Positions 46,132 through 58,474 of a stretch of DNA of 64,000 bases are shown one piece after another. The stretch is taken from NCBI RefSeq assembly GCF_009377345.1, contig NZ_WBSL01000001.1, positions 991,001-1,055,000 on the forward strand, given 5' to 3'. This stretch comes from Deinococcus terrestris (GTDB taxonomy: Bacteria; Deinococcota; Deinococci; Deinococcales; Deinococcaceae). A program made the translations under genes and the position numbers. A model generated the notes under the pieces. That model was not told the DNA's origin and did no database searches. It saw nothing but the letters and a program-made list of their open reading frames with translations. Numbering within the stretch: the stretch's first letter is position 1; each line of letters opens with the position of its first letter.

Positions 46132-46157
46132 CGTTCATGCTGCCTTCCTGGTCTGCC

Positions 46158-46622
46158 CTACGTGCCCGGCGCGAACCGCGTGTGGCCCCGCAGCCGCACC
46201 GCCCGGTAATACGCCTCCGCCGCCGAATAGCAGGCGGGCCGGGCGGCCAGCGCCTTGCGGGCACAGATCGCCCGTAGGTTGACGCGAAAGGCCTCGTCGC
46301 TGGCGCGGCGGTTGCCAGCGGTGGGCTCCAGCACCCGCAGGTTGTGGTACGCGAAGTCGTGGACCACGCACGCCGAGTCGAAGTCGTCGCGGTAGCCCAG
46401 ACCGAGGCCCTGCGGAGTGCTGCACCCGTTGTTTTCCCAGTCGAGGGCGGGCCACAGCGGCTCAAGGCGCGGTCGCGCCGCCGCGAACGCTTCCGGCGTG
46501 CCCCACCCCAGCCGCTGAACAACCGCCACCGGGCTGTCTTCCCGGTCGGGCACGGACGGAAAGAGCGCCGGGGCACACGACCCCAGCACTCCGGCCAGCA
46601 GCACCAGTCCGGCGCGGCGCAA
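46158..46622 (-). CDS. Secreted phospholipase A2-like lipoprotein (paralog 2)
   Basis: A 154-residue protein with short signal and lipobox LGSC. The PLA2 core [28 protein letters not shown] parallels paralog 1, with the same His-Asp dyad and the same four-Cys spacing ([15 protein letters not shown]). It lacks the long spacer of paralog 1. The start is TTG 46622, 5 nt after the etfA stop, so it would be translated by read-on from the etfBA mRNA; I see no ATG or GTG alternative that keeps the signal peptide. Confidence 0.8.
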   Translation of the reverse strand: MRRAGLVLLAGVLGSCAPALFPSVPDREDSPVAVVQRLGWGTPEAFAAARPRLEPLWPALDWENNGCSTPQGLGLGYRDDFDSACVVHDFAYHNLRVLEPTAGNRRASDEAFRVNLRAICARKALAARPACYSAAEAYYRAVRLRGHTRFAPGT

Positions 46623-46627
46623 GGCGT

Positions 46628-47578
46628 TTACTTGCGGGCCGCCTCGATCAAGGCGGGCACAATCTGGTTCACGTCGCCCACGATGCCGTAGTCGGCCACC
46701 TTGAAGATGGGGGCCTCGGCGTCCTTGTTGATTGCCACGATGTACTTGCTCTTGCCCATGCCCGAGAGGTGCTGCACTGCGCCGCTCACGCCCAGCGCGA
46801 CGTAGGCCTTGGGCTGCACGGTCTTGCCCGTCTGGCCCACCTGCTCGGCGTAGGGCCGCCAGCCCGCGTCCACGACCGCGCGGGTGGCGCCCACGCCCGC
46901 CCCGAGGCGGTCGGCGAGGCCCTCCACATAGGCCGTGAAGTTCTCGGGGCTACCCACCCCGCGCCCGCCGCTCACGATCACGTCGGCCTCGGTCAGGGCC
47001 ACGCGGCTGGACTTCTCCACGCTCTTGCCCGTCACTTCTACACGGGAGGCGGGGAGGTCAAGTTCTACGTCGTACTGCTCGCCCGCAGCGGCAGCGGGCT
47101 GGGCGGGAGCGAAGGAGCCGGGCTTCACGGTCACCACGATGACCGGGGCCTCGGCCTCCACCGTCTCGGTCACGCGGGCGAGGTAGGTGTAGCGCTGGGC
47201 CTGCAGGGCCGCGCCGTTCGCCTTCAGGCTGATCGCGTCCTCGAGGTAGGGGGCGTCGAGCTTCACGGCCACGCGCGGCGCGAACTCACGGCCCGAGCGG
47301 CTGCCGCCGATGATGACGGTGTGGGCCTCGCCCTCCTGGGCGATCTGCGCAGTCGCAGCGGCCCACAGCTCAGCGTTGTACTGCGCCAGCGCGGGCAGAT
47401 CTGCCACGAGCACCTGATCGGCGACAGCGGCGGCGGCGTTCGCCACATCGGCGGTGCCCTGGCCCAGCACGAGGAGGGTCACCGGTCCCTCACGCCCGGA
47501 TTCACGGGCGGCAGTGACCATTTCGAGGGTGGCCTTGGCGAGCTGGCCCCCCGAGTGTTCAGCGACGATCAGGATCAT
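46628..47578 (-). CDS. etfA: Electron transfer flavoprotein alpha subunit
   Basis: A 316-residue subunit binding FAD in its C-terminal domain. [68 protein letters not shown] and [22 protein letters not shown] are the classic FAD-domain segments. With EtfB it accepts electrons from acyl-CoA dehydrogenases and passes them to the quinone pool. The start overlaps the etfB stop (ATGA). Confidence 0.96.
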   Translation of the reverse strand: MILIVAEHSGGQLAKATLEMVTAARESGREGPVTLLVLGQGTADVANAAAAVADQVLVADLPALAQYNAELWAAATAQIAQEGEAHTVIIGGSRSGREFAPRVAVKLDAPYLEDAISLKANGAALQAQRYTYLARVTETVEAEAPVIVVTVKPGSFAPAQPAAAAGEQYDVELDLPASRVEVTGKSVEKSSRVALTEADVIVSGGRGVGSPENFTAYVEGLADRLGAGVGATRAVVDAGWRPYAEQVGQTGKTVQPKAYVALGVSGAVQHLSGMGKSKYIVAINKDAEAPIFKVADYGIVGDVNQIVPALIEAARK

Positions 47579-48336
47579 GCGAGCACCTTCGCTTCATTGC
47601 GCAGGAGGTCGAGGAGTTGTTCGGCGGCGGCCTGCGGGTCCTTGCCGTCGATCATCTTGTTCAGGCGGGCGCGGGTCTGGATCTCGCTGCCCACCACGCG
47701 CACCGTCGGGGCCGCGCCGTAGCTGTCCAGCATGTCCTTGCGCAGCTCCTTTTTCTTGGCCTTCATGATGTTGGGCAGCGTCGGGTAGCGCGGCTCGTTG
47801 AGGCCCTGCTGGGTGGTCACCACGGCGGGCAGGGAGGCGCGGAAGCTCTCGTTGCCGTCGTCCACATCGTGGCGGCCCGTGAGGGTGTCGCCATCGACCT
47901 TCAGCTCATTGGTCCAGGTGAGTTGCGGCCAGCCCAGGCGCTCGGCGGTCGCCGCCCCCAGCGCCTGGCTGTCCCAGTCGGCCTCCTGCCCGCCGACCAG
48001 GATCAGGCCTGCGCCTTCCGCCTGCGCCACCTGCGCGACGACGCGGCTCAGCGCGATGGGGTCGAGCTTCTCGTCCGTCTCGATGTGGATGGCCCGGTCG
48101 ACGCCCATCGCCAGGGCAGTGCGCAAGGCATCCTCGACCCGCTTGGGGCCGACGGCCAGCGCGACGATCTCCTCGACGGCCGTGCCGCCCTCGCGCAGAC
48201 GCAGGGCCTCCTCCACGCCGTACTCGTCCATGCCGTCGATCACCAGGGTCGCCCCCTCCAGATCGACGTGGCCCCCGCTGATCTTCACGCGGGCCTCCGC
48301 GTCGGGCACTTGTCTTACCAGGGTCAGGATCTTCAT
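47575..48336 (-). CDS. etfB: Electron transfer flavoprotein beta subunit
   Basis: A 253-residue AMP-binding partner of EtfA. It contains [19 protein letters not shown] at the N-terminus, [29 protein letters not shown] and the conserved [27 protein letters not shown] recognition-loop region. ATG 48336 follows GGAGG. Upstream, TAAACT or TGTAGCGAT-like boxes within 48340-48480 could serve the operon, but I cannot choose between them. Confidence 0.96.
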   Translation of the reverse strand: MKILTLVRQVPDAEARVKISGGHVDLEGATLVIDGMDEYGVEEALRLREGGTAVEEIVALAVGPKRVEDALRTALAMGVDRAIHIETDEKLDPIALSRVVAQVAQAEGAGLILVGGQEADWDSQALGAATAERLGWPQLTWTNELKVDGDTLTGRHDVDDGNESFRASLPAVVTTQQGLNEPRYPTLPNIMKAKKKELRKDMLDSYGAAPTVRVVGSEIQTRARLNKMIDGKDPQAAAEQLLDLLRNEAKVLA

Positions 48337-48582
48337 GTGGCCTCCAAGATAAAGCGGGGTGGGGCCAGGCCCTCCCCCTCATCGCTACAGTTTGCTGTTC
48401 GCCGTCCAGGGCAGGCGGACTCCAGGAGGAGCGCCGCGCTGTTTGGACTCGGTGCAAGTTTAGCAGGCTGGTTTATGGGCAGGGAATCTCACCCAGGCCC
48501 CCCGACCCATCTCCCATTCATAAAGCCGCCGTCAAACTCATGAGGGGCGGGGCTCATCTTGGTCGCCGAGGCTGCGGGGGAT
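48337..48582. other. Divergent intergenic region between etfB and an outer-membrane protein gene
   Basis: 246 nt without a supported gene. It must hold the promoters of both neighbours. On the minus strand GCTAAACT followed by about 110 nt would give a long etf leader. On the plus side GGGGGAT precedes ATG 48583. Confidence 0.4.
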
Positions 48583-49275
48583 ATGAAACAGCTTCTTGCC
48601 CTGACTGCCGCCGCCGCCCTCGCCACGGCGGGTGCCCAGACCACCACGACCACCGTGAACGCGATTCCTGCCACGCCCATCAGCACGGGCCTGAGCGGCG
48701 TCGAACTCGGCCTGACCGGCGGGTATGCGGGCGGCCTGAGCGGTGAGGTCTTCCTGCACGTGCCCAACGTGGCCGGACCTTTCGGCGTGAAGGCGGGCGT
48801 GTCCTTCTCGCGCTTGGATCTCCTCGACGACAACGCGGCCCTCGTCACGCTGGGCGAGGACGACGCCATTACCCTGGGCGAATTCAAAGACATCTTCGAC
48901 GCCACCGAGTCGGGCAGCGCGACCATTTTCAGCCTCGACGGCACCTACGCCCTCGGGCAGGTCGCTCCCGGCGTGAACAGCCTGGTGTACGCGGGCGGGC
49001 GCTATGGCCTGTTCCGGGGTGCCCTCAGCTATGAGGGGGAAAGCACCACCTACTCCAGCAACAACTTCGGCATCGGCGCGGGCGTGATGGCGAGCTACGC
49101 GATCGGGTCTAATCTCAGTCTCGTGGGCGACCTGGGCATCGATCAGTTCTTCGGCAGCGCGGTCAACGTGCGCCAGTCGAGCGGCGCGGACACCGACGCG
49201 GGCGCAGCCGAAGGCATCTACCGCCAGCCTGGCACCGTCTTCAAGGCCCGCATCGGCATCAAGACCGGCTTCTAA
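48583..49275 (+). CDS. Probable outer-membrane beta-barrel protein
   Basis: A 230-residue exported protein with a signal peptide cleaved near residue 19-20 (TAGAQT). The remainder alternates hydrophobic and small/polar residues in strands such as [37 protein letters not shown] and [26 protein letters not shown], ending in [11 protein letters not shown] with a C-terminal aromatic as in barrel proteins. The pore or enzyme role is unknown. The start is ATG 48583. The 3' end overlaps the convergent carboxymuconolactone-type gene by 4 nt. Confidence 0.75.
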   Translation: MKQLLALTAAAALATAGAQTTTTTVNAIPATPISTGLSGVELGLTGGYAGGLSGEVFLHVPNVAGPFGVKAGVSFSRLDLLDDNAALVTLGEDDAITLGEFKDIFDATESGSATIFSLDGTYALGQVAPGVNSLVYAGGRYGLFRGALSYEGESTTYSSNNFGIGAGVMASYAIGSNLSLVGDLGIDQFFGSAVNVRQSSGADTDAGAAEGIYRQPGTVFKARIGIKTGF

Positions 49276-49685
49276 CTCTCACTTCCCTGCCGCCCCTCGT
49301 CCCCGGTGGACGGGGGGTCTTTTGCGGTCACTTCCAGAAGGGTTTCAAGCTGCGTAAAGGCCGCCACCACACGGGGAAATCCCAGGTACGGCACGCAAAA
49401 GAGCAGCGCCTCGCGCACCTCAGCCTCGGTCGCGCCCGCCCGCAACGCCCCGCGCAGGTGGGTCTTCAGCTCCGGGGGGCTGCCCAGCGCGGCCAGCAGC
49501 GCACAGGCGATCAATTCTTTCGTCTTGAGGTCCAGGCCGGGGCGCTCGTACACCGTGTCGTAGGCGAAGTCGCGGATATACGCCATCAGGCTGGGGTCGA
49601 GGCGGGCGAGCCGCGCGAGAATGCGTTCCTCCTGCGCTCCAAAAATCTGTGTGCGGGCGGTGGCCTTGTCGTCGGAGTCCGGCAT
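49272..49685 (-). CDS. Carboxymuconolactone decarboxylase family protein
   Basis: A 137-residue all-helical AhpD/CMD-like protein. [58 protein letters not shown] is the family core. The single Cys in ELIACALL and the absence of a CxxC pair argue against an AhpD-type peroxidase; the true reaction is unassigned. TAGCCT (49693-49698) lies 7 nt before ATG 49685, so the mRNA is likely leaderless. Confidence 0.87.
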   Translation of the reverse strand: MPDSDDKATARTQIFGAQEERILARLARLDPSLMAYIRDFAYDTVYERPGLDLKTKELIACALLAALGSPPELKTHLRGALRAGATEAEVREALLFCVPYLGFPRVVAAFTQLETLLEVTAKDPPSTGDEGRQGSES

Positions 49686-49764
49686 GTCAGGCAGGCTAAC
49701 AGCGGGCGGGGCGGCCCCTCCCCGAAGGAAGAAGGCCGCCCCGCTGGAACGCGTTGACTTCTGT

Positions 49765-50241
49765 TTACTTCTTGAGGGCCTTGACGACCGCCGGGGTAAG
49801 GTCGGTGGCCGACGTGTTGGCGTACACCACCACGCCCGACTGCGCGGCGACGCGGCGGTCGAGGACGACCGTGAACCCGCTGCCCCGCGCCACCGAGGCC
49901 ACGACCGAGTTCAGGCGGGTCTGGAGCGGCTTGAACTCCTTCGCCAACCGGGTGTCGTGGTTCCTCTGGGCCGTGACCAGGCTCTGCTGCGCTTTCTGGT
50001 AGGCCTGCGCATCGGCGGCCTTGCGGGTCTTCTGGGCCTGCGCCGCGAGCTTCTGGAGGTTGGCCTGTTTGGCTTTGAGGTCGGCGTCCACCCGCTTTTG
50101 CAGGCTGAGGTAGCCTGCCGAGTTCGGCATCGCGGCGACCGCCTGCTGCACGTTCACGAAGCCGACGCGCGAGCGGGCCTTCTGGGCCTGCGGCACCGTG
50201 CTCAGCAGGGCCAGCGGAAGGAGGAGAAGGGCGTAACGCAT
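49765..50241 (-). CDS. OmpH/Skp family periplasmic protein (copy 1)
   Basis: A 158-residue protein with a signal peptide ([20 protein letters not shown]). A short strand [14 protein letters not shown] is followed by a long charged coiled-coil hairpin ([40 protein letters not shown]) and closing strands [20 protein letters not shown]. The Skp fold holds unfolded outer-membrane proteins in the periplasm, or in Deinococcus may tie to the S-layer/envelope; that is not provable here. ATG 50241 follows GGAAG. It lies 106 nt after the other OmpH gene. Confidence 0.85.
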   Translation of the reverse strand: MRYALLLLPLALLSTVPQAQKARSRVGFVNVQQAVAAMPNSAGYLSLQKRVDADLKAKQANLQKLAAQAQKTRKAADAQAYQKAQQSLVTAQRNHDTRLAKEFKPLQTRLNSVVASVARGSGFTVVLDRRVAAQSGVVVYANTSATDLTPAVVKALKK

Positions 50242-50294
50242 GGGCACTTCCTTTCGGGATGTGGGCTTTCGGGAGGGGAAAGGCGGCTTCAAGG

Positions 50295-50317
50295 CGAAAC
50301 CCCCGCAGGTGCGGGGG
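50295..50317 (-). terminator. Intrinsic terminator between the two OmpH genes
   Basis: On the minus strand CCCCCGCA and TGCGGGGG form a perfect 8-bp stem with a 2-nt gap, followed by TTTC. It may attenuate rather than fully separate the genes. Confidence 0.6.
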
Positions 50318-50347
50318 CCGTCAGCCTGCGCCGGGGTCGGACAGCGC

Positions 50348-50845
50348 TTACTTCAGGGCCTTGACGGCCGCGTCGGTGAGGTCGGTGCCGTTCTCGGCAA
50401 ACACCACCAGGCCGCTGGTGGCCGCCACGCGGCGGTCCATCACGATGGAGTAGCCGTTGGACTTGGCGACAGTGCTGATCGCGGTGTCGGCTGCCTTCTC
50501 GGCGGCCGTCACGCGGGCCTGCATGCCCTGAATCTGGGTGTCGTAGGCCTTGGCGCGGGCCTGCAGGGTGCCCACGAGCTGGGTGCGCTTGTCCTTCTCG
50601 GCGGCCGAGGCCTGAGCGCCCTTGGCGTCAATGTCACGAATCTGCTTTTCCAGGCCGCTGAGTTCGGTTTCGGCCTTCTTGCGCAGGTCGGTGAGCTCCT
50701 TGCCGACCGGCTGGGCGTTCATGATGGTCTGGACATCCACGAAACCGACCTTCTGGGGAGTGGTCTGCGCGTGCGGGGCGAGGGTCCCCAGACCGAACGC
50801 GGCCACGAGGGCCACGGGAGCGAGCGCCTTGGCGTTGATCTTCAT
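50348..50845 (-). CDS. OmpH/Skp family periplasmic protein (copy 2)
   Basis: A 165-residue protein: signal peptide, then [23 protein letters not shown], a long coiled coil ([33 protein letters not shown]), and [29 protein letters not shown]. It shares the RRVAA.SG.VV end with copy 1, so the pair arose by duplication. The start is ATG 50845, with TAGCGT 7 nt upstream (the leaderless pattern); a GTG three codons earlier overlaps that box less well. Confidence 0.85.
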   Translation of the reverse strand: MKINAKALAPVALVAAFGLGTLAPHAQTTPQKVGFVDVQTIMNAQPVGKELTDLRKKAETELSGLEKQIRDIDAKGAQASAAEKDKRTQLVGTLQARAKAYDTQIQGMQARVTAAEKAADTAISTVAKSNGYSIVMDRRVAATSGLVVFAENGTDLTDAAVKALK

Positions 50846-50972
50846 GGGGCGCACGCTAGCACGGCCCTTTCTGAGCCGAATGAAGTTCTGTGCATCCGCT
50901 TCACATGGGGAATCAGCAGTGCGTCAGCTTGACAGGGGCTTCCATCCGCCGCCAGGAAAGGTAAGCTGAGTC

Positions 50973-51608
<636 letters not shown>

Positions 51609-51611
51609 GGA

Positions 51612-51663
51612 ACCCTCACCCCCTCGCGGTGCGAGGCCCCTCTCCCCTACGGAGAGGGGTTTT
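51612..51663. repeat. Dispersed inverted-repeat element, copy 2, acting as terminator
   Basis: It contains CCTCGC/GCGAGG (51622-51636) and a 9-bp stem CCCCTCTCC/GGAGAGGGG (51637-51659) followed by TTTT, between the CBS-ACT gene and a convergent aminotransferase gene. It matches copy 1 (45250-45342, minus orientation) over about 40 nt. Confidence 0.75.
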
Positions 51664-51674
51664 CTACCTCTCCT

Positions 51675-52838
51675 CTACCCCTCGGCCAGTGCCCGCCACG
51701 CTGCCGACACCGCCGCGCCGCGCTCAAAAGAGACGCCCAGGTTGGCGAAGCAGTCTTCCAAAATGCCCGCGATGCCCAGCGCGTCGTAGCGGTCGGCGTA
51801 CCCCAGGGTGGAGACGCGAAACACCGTGTCCTCGTGTGGGGCCTGACCGGGAAGCGCCCGCTGACCCATCTCGGCGAGGCGGGCGGCCACCTGACGGCCG
51901 GTGAGGGGCGTGGGGGGCCGCAGCACCGCGACGGCGGGCGAGGTGCGGGCGGCCCACGCCGGAGCCCCCAGTGCCTCCCCGGCCGCAATCAGCGCGTCGG
52001 CCTGCCGCCGTTTCTCGGCCCACAGCACCTCGCGCGGCACGGCTAGCAGGCGGTCAAGCGCGAGCGACAGCGCGAAGATCAGGTTGATGGCAGGCGTCTG
52101 GGGGGTGTTGCCGTCCTTCTGGCCGCGCAGCTCGCGGGTCAGGTCCAGGTAAAAGCCGCGCCCGGTGGCCCCCAACATCCGCTGCTGCACCTCGGGGCTG
52201 AACAGCACGAAGCCCAGGCCGGGGGGCGTGGCGGTGCCCTTCTGGCTGCCGCTGACGATGGCGTCCACCCCCCACTCGGCGGGGCGCAACTCAGCCACCC
52301 CGTAGGACGTGATGCAGTCGGCGATCACGATCAGGTCGGGATTCCGCGCCTTGGCTGCCCGCGTGATCGCCGCGAGGTCGTGCAGCGCCCCCGTGCTCGT
52401 TTCGCTGTGGGTGACGAGCAGGGTGTGGGCATCCACGCAGGCGTCCGCCACTTCCTCCGGGTCGAGCAGGTCACCCCAGGGGTTGGAAACCAGTGTGGTG
52501 TCGTAACCGAGCCTGTGCGCCATCTCGCCCCAGCGCTCGCTGAACTTGCCCGCCTGCGCGTTGACAACCTTCGCGCCCTCCGGCGTCAGGCTGACGAGCG
52601 CTCCCTCGAAGGCCCCGGTGCCGCTGCTGGTGGTGATCACCGCGTCGTAGGGGGCGCCCAGCAGGGCCGTGAGCTTGGCCCGCGCCTCTACCAGGGCCGC
52701 GATGCCCTCCGGCGAGCGGTGGTGCGGCTGCGGGCGGGCGAGTTCCAGCAGCACGCGCGGCTCGACCTCCACCGGGCCGGGCGCGATCAGGCGCGGGCGG
52801 TTGAGGGGGAGGTGGGCGTCGTAGCTAGGATCAGGCAT
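51675..52838 (-). CDS. Class V aminotransferase (alanine-glyoxylate/phosphoserine type)
   Basis: A 387-residue fold-type I PLP enzyme. [27 protein letters not shown] is the N-terminal signature, [14 protein letters not shown] the cofactor phosphate cup, and [19 protein letters not shown] holds the PLP lysine. It may act as alanine-glyoxylate or serine-pyruvate aminotransferase, or as the phosphoserine aminotransferase partner of serA 1.7 kb away (inference from context). TACCAT (52845-52850) lies 6 nt before the ATG. Confidence 0.88.
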   Translation of the reverse strand: MPDPSYDAHLPLNRPRLIAPGPVEVEPRVLLELARPQPHHRSPEGIAALVEARAKLTALLGAPYDAVITTSSGTGAFEGALVSLTPEGAKVVNAQAGKFSERWGEMAHRLGYDTTLVSNPWGDLLDPEEVADACVDAHTLLVTHSETSTGALHDLAAITRAAKARNPDLIVIADCITSYGVAELRPAEWGVDAIVSGSQKGTATPPGLGFVLFSPEVQQRMLGATGRGFYLDLTRELRGQKDGNTPQTPAINLIFALSLALDRLLAVPREVLWAEKRRQADALIAAGEALGAPAWAARTSPAVAVLRPPTPLTGRQVAARLAEMGQRALPGQAPHEDTVFRVSTLGYADRYDALGIAGILEDCFANLGVSFERGAAVSAAWRALAEG

Positions 52839-52880
52839 GGGTTCATGGTAGGGGCTGAGGTGGCGGTGCCCCGCGCCGGT

Positions 52881-53330
52881 CTAGCCCGAACGGCCCCCCT
52901 CCTCGCCTGGGCCGATGAACCGCAGAAGATACCCGTCTGGATCAAGGACCAGAAATTCGCGCTGAACATGTTCCGTCTCGCCCTCCAGGTAGCGGGACGT
53001 GGTGAGCGGCACCTTGATCGGATAAGACGCTGCCAGCAGGCGCCCGTAGAGGCCGTCCACGTCCGGGGCCTCGATCTGAAAGTTGATGCCGCGTCCGAAG
53101 GGATACTCCAGGGTGCCCGTCTGCCAGGCATTGGCCTCCCGGACCTGCTCCAGCATCCACTGGACCGGCCCCAGGCTGAGGTAGGCGAAGCCGGGCCGCG
53201 TGTAGTGGACAGTGAAGCCGAAGAGCCGGGTGTACACGTCCAGGCTGCGGGCCAGGTCACGGACCGTCAACTCAGGCACCAGGGGCGCCCAGACGGTAAC
53301 GGCTTCCAGAGACTCTGCTCCATTCCCCAT
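52881..53330 (-). CDS. VOC (glyoxalase/bleomycin-resistance fold) protein
   Basis: A 149-residue vicinal-oxygen-chelate protein. VWAPLVPELTVRDLARSLDVYTRLFGFTVHYTRPGFAYLSLG and EFLVLDPDGYLLRFIGPGEEGG provide the two beta-alpha-beta-beta-beta modules. The usual metal ligands His/Glu are only partly visible, so it could be an enzyme or a ligand-binding relative. TAGGGT is 6 nt before ATG 53330. Its function beside serA is unknown. Confidence 0.8.
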   Translation of the reverse strand: MGNGAESLEAVTVWAPLVPELTVRDLARSLDVYTRLFGFTVHYTRPGFAYLSLGPVQWMLEQVREANAWQTGTLEYPFGRGINFQIEAPDVDGLYGRLLAASYPIKVPLTTSRYLEGETEHVQREFLVLDPDGYLLRFIGPGEEGGRSG

Positions 53331-53418
53331 CTCCGCACCCTAGCAAGCTGGGCGGGGTGTAGAAGGCGCCGGAGAGCCGCGCCAGAACAGGGGCACCACG
53401 GGCAACGTCAGCTCCTTC

Positions 53419-54480
53419 CTACCTCGGCGGCGCCAGCGGCAGCAGCCGCACCCCGCCTTCCCCGTCGCCGCCGATCAAGGTGGTGCCGTCGGGGCTGAGG
53501 GCCTCGGGCCAGCCGTCCCAGACGCGGGTAATGGCGCCTAGGGTGCGGCCCGTGGCGACCTCGCGCAACTCCAGCCACTCGCGGCCCTGCACGTCCACCC
53601 CGGTGCGGCGCACGAGGACCCGGCTGCCGTCCGCGCTGAAGCCGACCACGCCGCTGGTGCCGGCGAGGTAAGCGGGCGCAGGGAGTTCCTTGCCGTCCGA
53701 GAGGCGAATCAGTCGCCCACGCGAGGCCAGCATCCCGGCGCTGTCGGGCGTGAAGGTGCCGTAGCCCACCCCGTTCAGGGTGGCTCGCAGCGCCCCCGTG
53801 CCGCTCTCGAAGAGACGCGTTTTGGTCTGTCCCCGGAACAGGGGCGCGAAGAGGCGGCTGTCGGGGCTGAAGGGCAGCGCGGTCGGCTCGCCCCCGCCCT
53901 GGCTGGTCACGGTGGTCACGCGCCGGGCGGCCGTCCAGTCCCACAGTTGGGCGTAGCCGTTGCGGTTGCCCGCCGCCAGCCGGGTGCCGTCCGGGCTGAA
54001 GGTGAGTCGGGTCGTCCCCGTCAGGCCGCCTGCGACGAGCAGCTTTTGAAAGGTAAGGGCCGACGCGGAGGTCTGATAGGTGCTGAGCACCCCGACCCGC
54101 CCAGCGCGGGTGAGGGGGTCGGGCGTCAGCGCCACGGCGATCCAGCGCCCGTCGTGGCTGAGGGCCGGGGGCACGTCCAGCAGGGCCTCGGGGGGCAGCA
54201 TGACCGAGCGGCGGCCCTCGCCGGTCGCGGCGTCCAGCAGCCGGACGTGGGCGCTGTAGCGGCCCCGCACCGCGACCAGGCCAGCGGAGGCCCCCGGCGT
54301 CACGGGCAGCGCGGCGGGGGCAATCCCCACCACCACCAGGGGGTCGGGCGGCACCCGGCGCTCGCTCGCCGCCGTCTGAGCGGCAGTCAGGGGCGCCAGA
54401 GCGAGCAGGGCCAGCAGGGACCACGCCCGCCGCGCCGTGAAACGAGCGCCGCCGGGCCGGGCGGAGGGGTTGAGCTTCAC
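53419..54480 (-). CDS. Exported WD40-like beta-propeller protein
   Basis: A 353-residue protein with signal peptide (about residues 17-35, RRAWSLLALLALAPLTAAQ). Repeated blades each carry SPDG- or S.DG-type turns (ALSHDGRWIAVAL, TFSPDGTRLAAGN, PFSPDSRLFAPL, GFSADGSRVLV, ALSPDGTTLIGG). It is likely periplasmic, with a protein-interaction or scaffolding role; no catalytic site is evident. GTG 54480 is chosen because TAGCCT lies 6 nt upstream. Confidence 0.82.
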   Translation of the reverse strand: MKLNPSARPGGARFTARRAWSLLALLALAPLTAAQTAASERRVPPDPLVVVGIAPAALPVTPGASAGLVAVRGRYSAHVRLLDAATGEGRRSVMLPPEALLDVPPALSHDGRWIAVALTPDPLTRAGRVGVLSTYQTSASALTFQKLLVAGGLTGTTRLTFSPDGTRLAAGNRNGYAQLWDWTAARRVTTVTSQGGGEPTALPFSPDSRLFAPLFRGQTKTRLFESGTGALRATLNGVGYGTFTPDSAGMLASRGRLIRLSDGKELPAPAYLAGTSGVVGFSADGSRVLVRRTGVDVQGREWLELREVATGRTLGAITRVWDGWPEALSPDGTTLIGGDGEGGVRLLPLAPPR

Positions 54481-54549
54481 GCGGTCAGGCTAGCGCGGGG
54501 GCGGGGCCGGGAGGTGTGCGGGATTCGGCCTCCACGCTCCCGTACCCCG

Positions 54550-56178
<1,629 letters not shown>

Positions 56179-56220
56179 GCCCCAGCGTATAGGGTTCTCT
56201 CACCGGAACGCTGGGGCTGG

Positions 56221-56862
56221 CTAGGGCGTCTTCGGCGGCCCGTGCAGGTCCACGTCCAGCACCAGCGCCGACCGCAGCAGCCGGGCGTACTCGCCCCCCC
56301 CCACCTCGTAGACCCCCAGCCGGGCGAGATGGGGGTTCTGAATCTGCGCGTCCAGCAGTGCGAAACCCCGCGCGTACAGGTGCCCGGCCAGCCGCACGAG
56401 GGCGACCTTGCTCGCGTTGGTGACGCGGTGAAACTTGCTCTCGGCGATAAAAGCCCCGCCCAGGCTCAGCCCCAGCACCCCGCCCGCGAGTTCACCCTCC
56501 CGCCAGACCTCGAAGGAATGAGCCAAGCCGGTCCGGTGCAGGTGCGCGTACAGTTCGGCCAGCGGCGGGCTGATCCACTCGCCGTCGCGCTCGGGGGACC
56601 CTGGCAGGCGCCCCCGGCACCCCTCCACGACCTGCGCGAAGGCCGTGTCCACCCGCACCTCGAAGCGCCCCAGCTCCCGCCGCAGCCGCCGGGCCACATG
56701 CAACCCTTCCGCCTCGGTGAGCGGCACTAGCGCCCGCGTCTCCACCGCGTACCACCCCACCCCGTCCCCGTTGTCCATCAGGAAGGCGCCCGACGCGTAT
56801 CCCCGCGCGACCTCGCGGGTCAGGGGGTCGGGGTGCTGGAGGAAGTGGGAGGCGCTGGGCAT
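56221..56862 (-). CDS. aat: Leucyl/phenylalanyl-tRNA--protein transferase
   Basis: A 213-residue GNAT-fold enzyme adding Leu or Phe to N-terminal basic residues in the N-degron pathway. ARGYASGAFLMDNGDGVGWY, WISPPLAELYAHLHRTGLAHSFEVWREGELAGGVLGLSLGGAFIAESKF and VRLAGHLYARGFALLDAQIQNPHL match the family across its length. ATG 56862 is taken; TTG three bases before is an alternative. It is not in an operon with clp genes here. It follows the thioesterase gene by 22 nt, so the two are probably co-transcribed. Confidence 0.92.
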   Translation of the reverse strand: MPSASHFLQHPDPLTREVARGYASGAFLMDNGDGVGWYAVETRALVPLTEAEGLHVARRLRRELGRFEVRVDTAFAQVVEGCRGRLPGSPERDGEWISPPLAELYAHLHRTGLAHSFEVWREGELAGGVLGLSLGGAFIAESKFHRVTNASKVALVRLAGHLYARGFALLDAQIQNPHLARLGVYEVGGGEYARLLRSALVLDVDLHGPPKTP

Positions 56863-56884
56863 CAAGCTCGTTCCGGGCGGCCCC

Positions 56885-57295
<411 letters not shown>

Positions 57296-57318
57296 GGGGG
57301 GAAGGTAGCAGCCCGGCG

Positions 57319-58431
57319 CTACCTGGGCCACAGGCGGTTCATCCACCCCGCCGGATTGGTGCCCTCGCCCCGTACCCGCATCTCCAGATGGAGGTGCGGC
57401 CCGGCGCTCAGGCCGGTGGAGCCGACCTCCCCGATCTTCTGGCCGCGGGTGACCTTCTGGCCAACCTTGGCGGTGACCCGGCTCTGGTGGAAATACAGGC
57501 TGGTCAGGCCCGCGCCGTGGTCGATCACGACCAGGCCGCCGCGCACCGGGTACGTCCCGGCCATAACGACCGTGCCGTCGTTGACCGCCAGCACGGGCGT
57601 GCCCACCGGCGCGGGGTAGTCGGTGCCGTAGTGGTACTGCACCGGGCCGCCCGCCACGTAAGTGCGCGGCTGCCCGAAGGCGCTGCTCTGGGCCTTGACG
57701 TTCACGGCGGGGGCAAAGGGCCGGGTCCACACCTGGGGCGTACGGCGGGCGTAGGCCTGTTCCACGGCGGCGTCCTCCGCCTTGCGGCCGGGGTCTTCGA
57801 GCTTGCGGCTGATGGCGGGGGGCAGGTTGAGGTACTGCACGGTCTGGTTCAGGCCCGTGACGGGAATGCTGCCGCGCAGGGCCTTGCCGTCCAGCGCGAC
57901 CTCGTAGGTCACCGGGGTGGTCTTGCCCAGCACCACCCGCCCCGGCACCACGTACTCGCCCGCCGCGCCGACCGGCGTGAGGCGCTCGGCGGGCAGCCGC
58001 ACGTTCTCGCCCACCTCGCTGGGAAAGCGCACCGTGACCTCGCCTGCCCGCGCCCCGCTGAGCCGCAGCACGAAGGCGTCGCCCATCCGCACGCTGGCCG
58101 GGGCCGTCACCGAGACACCTTCCAACCGGGTCACGCGGGTCAGGGGGGGCGTGGCCGGGGCCGGGGGCGTGGCGACGGGAGGCGTGGCGGGCACCTGGGG
58201 CGGCAGCGGCGGCTCACCGGGCAGGCGCAGCGTCTGGCCGATCTCGATGGTGGTGTCCGCCAGCGCGTTGAGGCGCTGCAATTCCGCCACGGTCGTGCCG
58301 TACTTGCGGGCGATGGAGTACAGCGTGTCACCCTTCACGACGGTGTGCGCCGCGCCCGCCGTCCCCAGCAGGAGCGCGGCGGCACAGAGGAGCGGCCAGG
58401 CCGGACGAACTGCAACGCTGCGGGGGTTCAT
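57319..58431 (-). CDS. LysM and M23-type (lysostaphin-fold) peptidase-like exported protein
   Basis: A 370-residue exported protein. A signal peptide (about 1-27) is followed by one LysM domain (HTVVKGDTLYSIARKYGTTVAELQRLNAL) and a Pro-rich linker (PPVATPPAPATPP). A beta-sandwich stretch (100-210) leads to an M23 domain with YHYGTDYPAPVGTPV (first His/Asp ligands) and GPHLHLEMRVRG (HxH). It should cleave peptidoglycan cross-links at the cell surface. TATCCT lies 7 nt before ATG 58431. Confidence 0.92.
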   Translation of the reverse strand: MNPRSVAVRPAWPLLCAAALLLGTAGAAHTVVKGDTLYSIARKYGTTVAELQRLNALADTTIEIGQTLRLPGEPPLPPQVPATPPVATPPAPATPPLTRVTRLEGVSVTAPASVRMGDAFVLRLSGARAGEVTVRFPSEVGENVRLPAERLTPVGAAGEYVVPGRVVLGKTTPVTYEVALDGKALRGSIPVTGLNQTVQYLNLPPAISRKLEDPGRKAEDAAVEQAYARRTPQVWTRPFAPAVNVKAQSSAFGQPRTYVAGGPVQYHYGTDYPAPVGTPVLAVNDGTVVMAGTYPVRGGLVVIDHGAGLTSLYFHQSRVTAKVGQKVTRGQKIGEVGSTGLSAGPHLHLEMRVRGEGTNPAGWMNRLWPR

Positions 58432-58474
58432 GCCCGGCAGGATAGCCGCCGGGCGCGGGGGGCCGGATGAACCG

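Noticed and set aside
49711..49741. Terminator for the first OmpH gene
   Set aside because: GGCGGCC/GGCCGCC arms exist but no T-run follows on either strand, so I did not call it.
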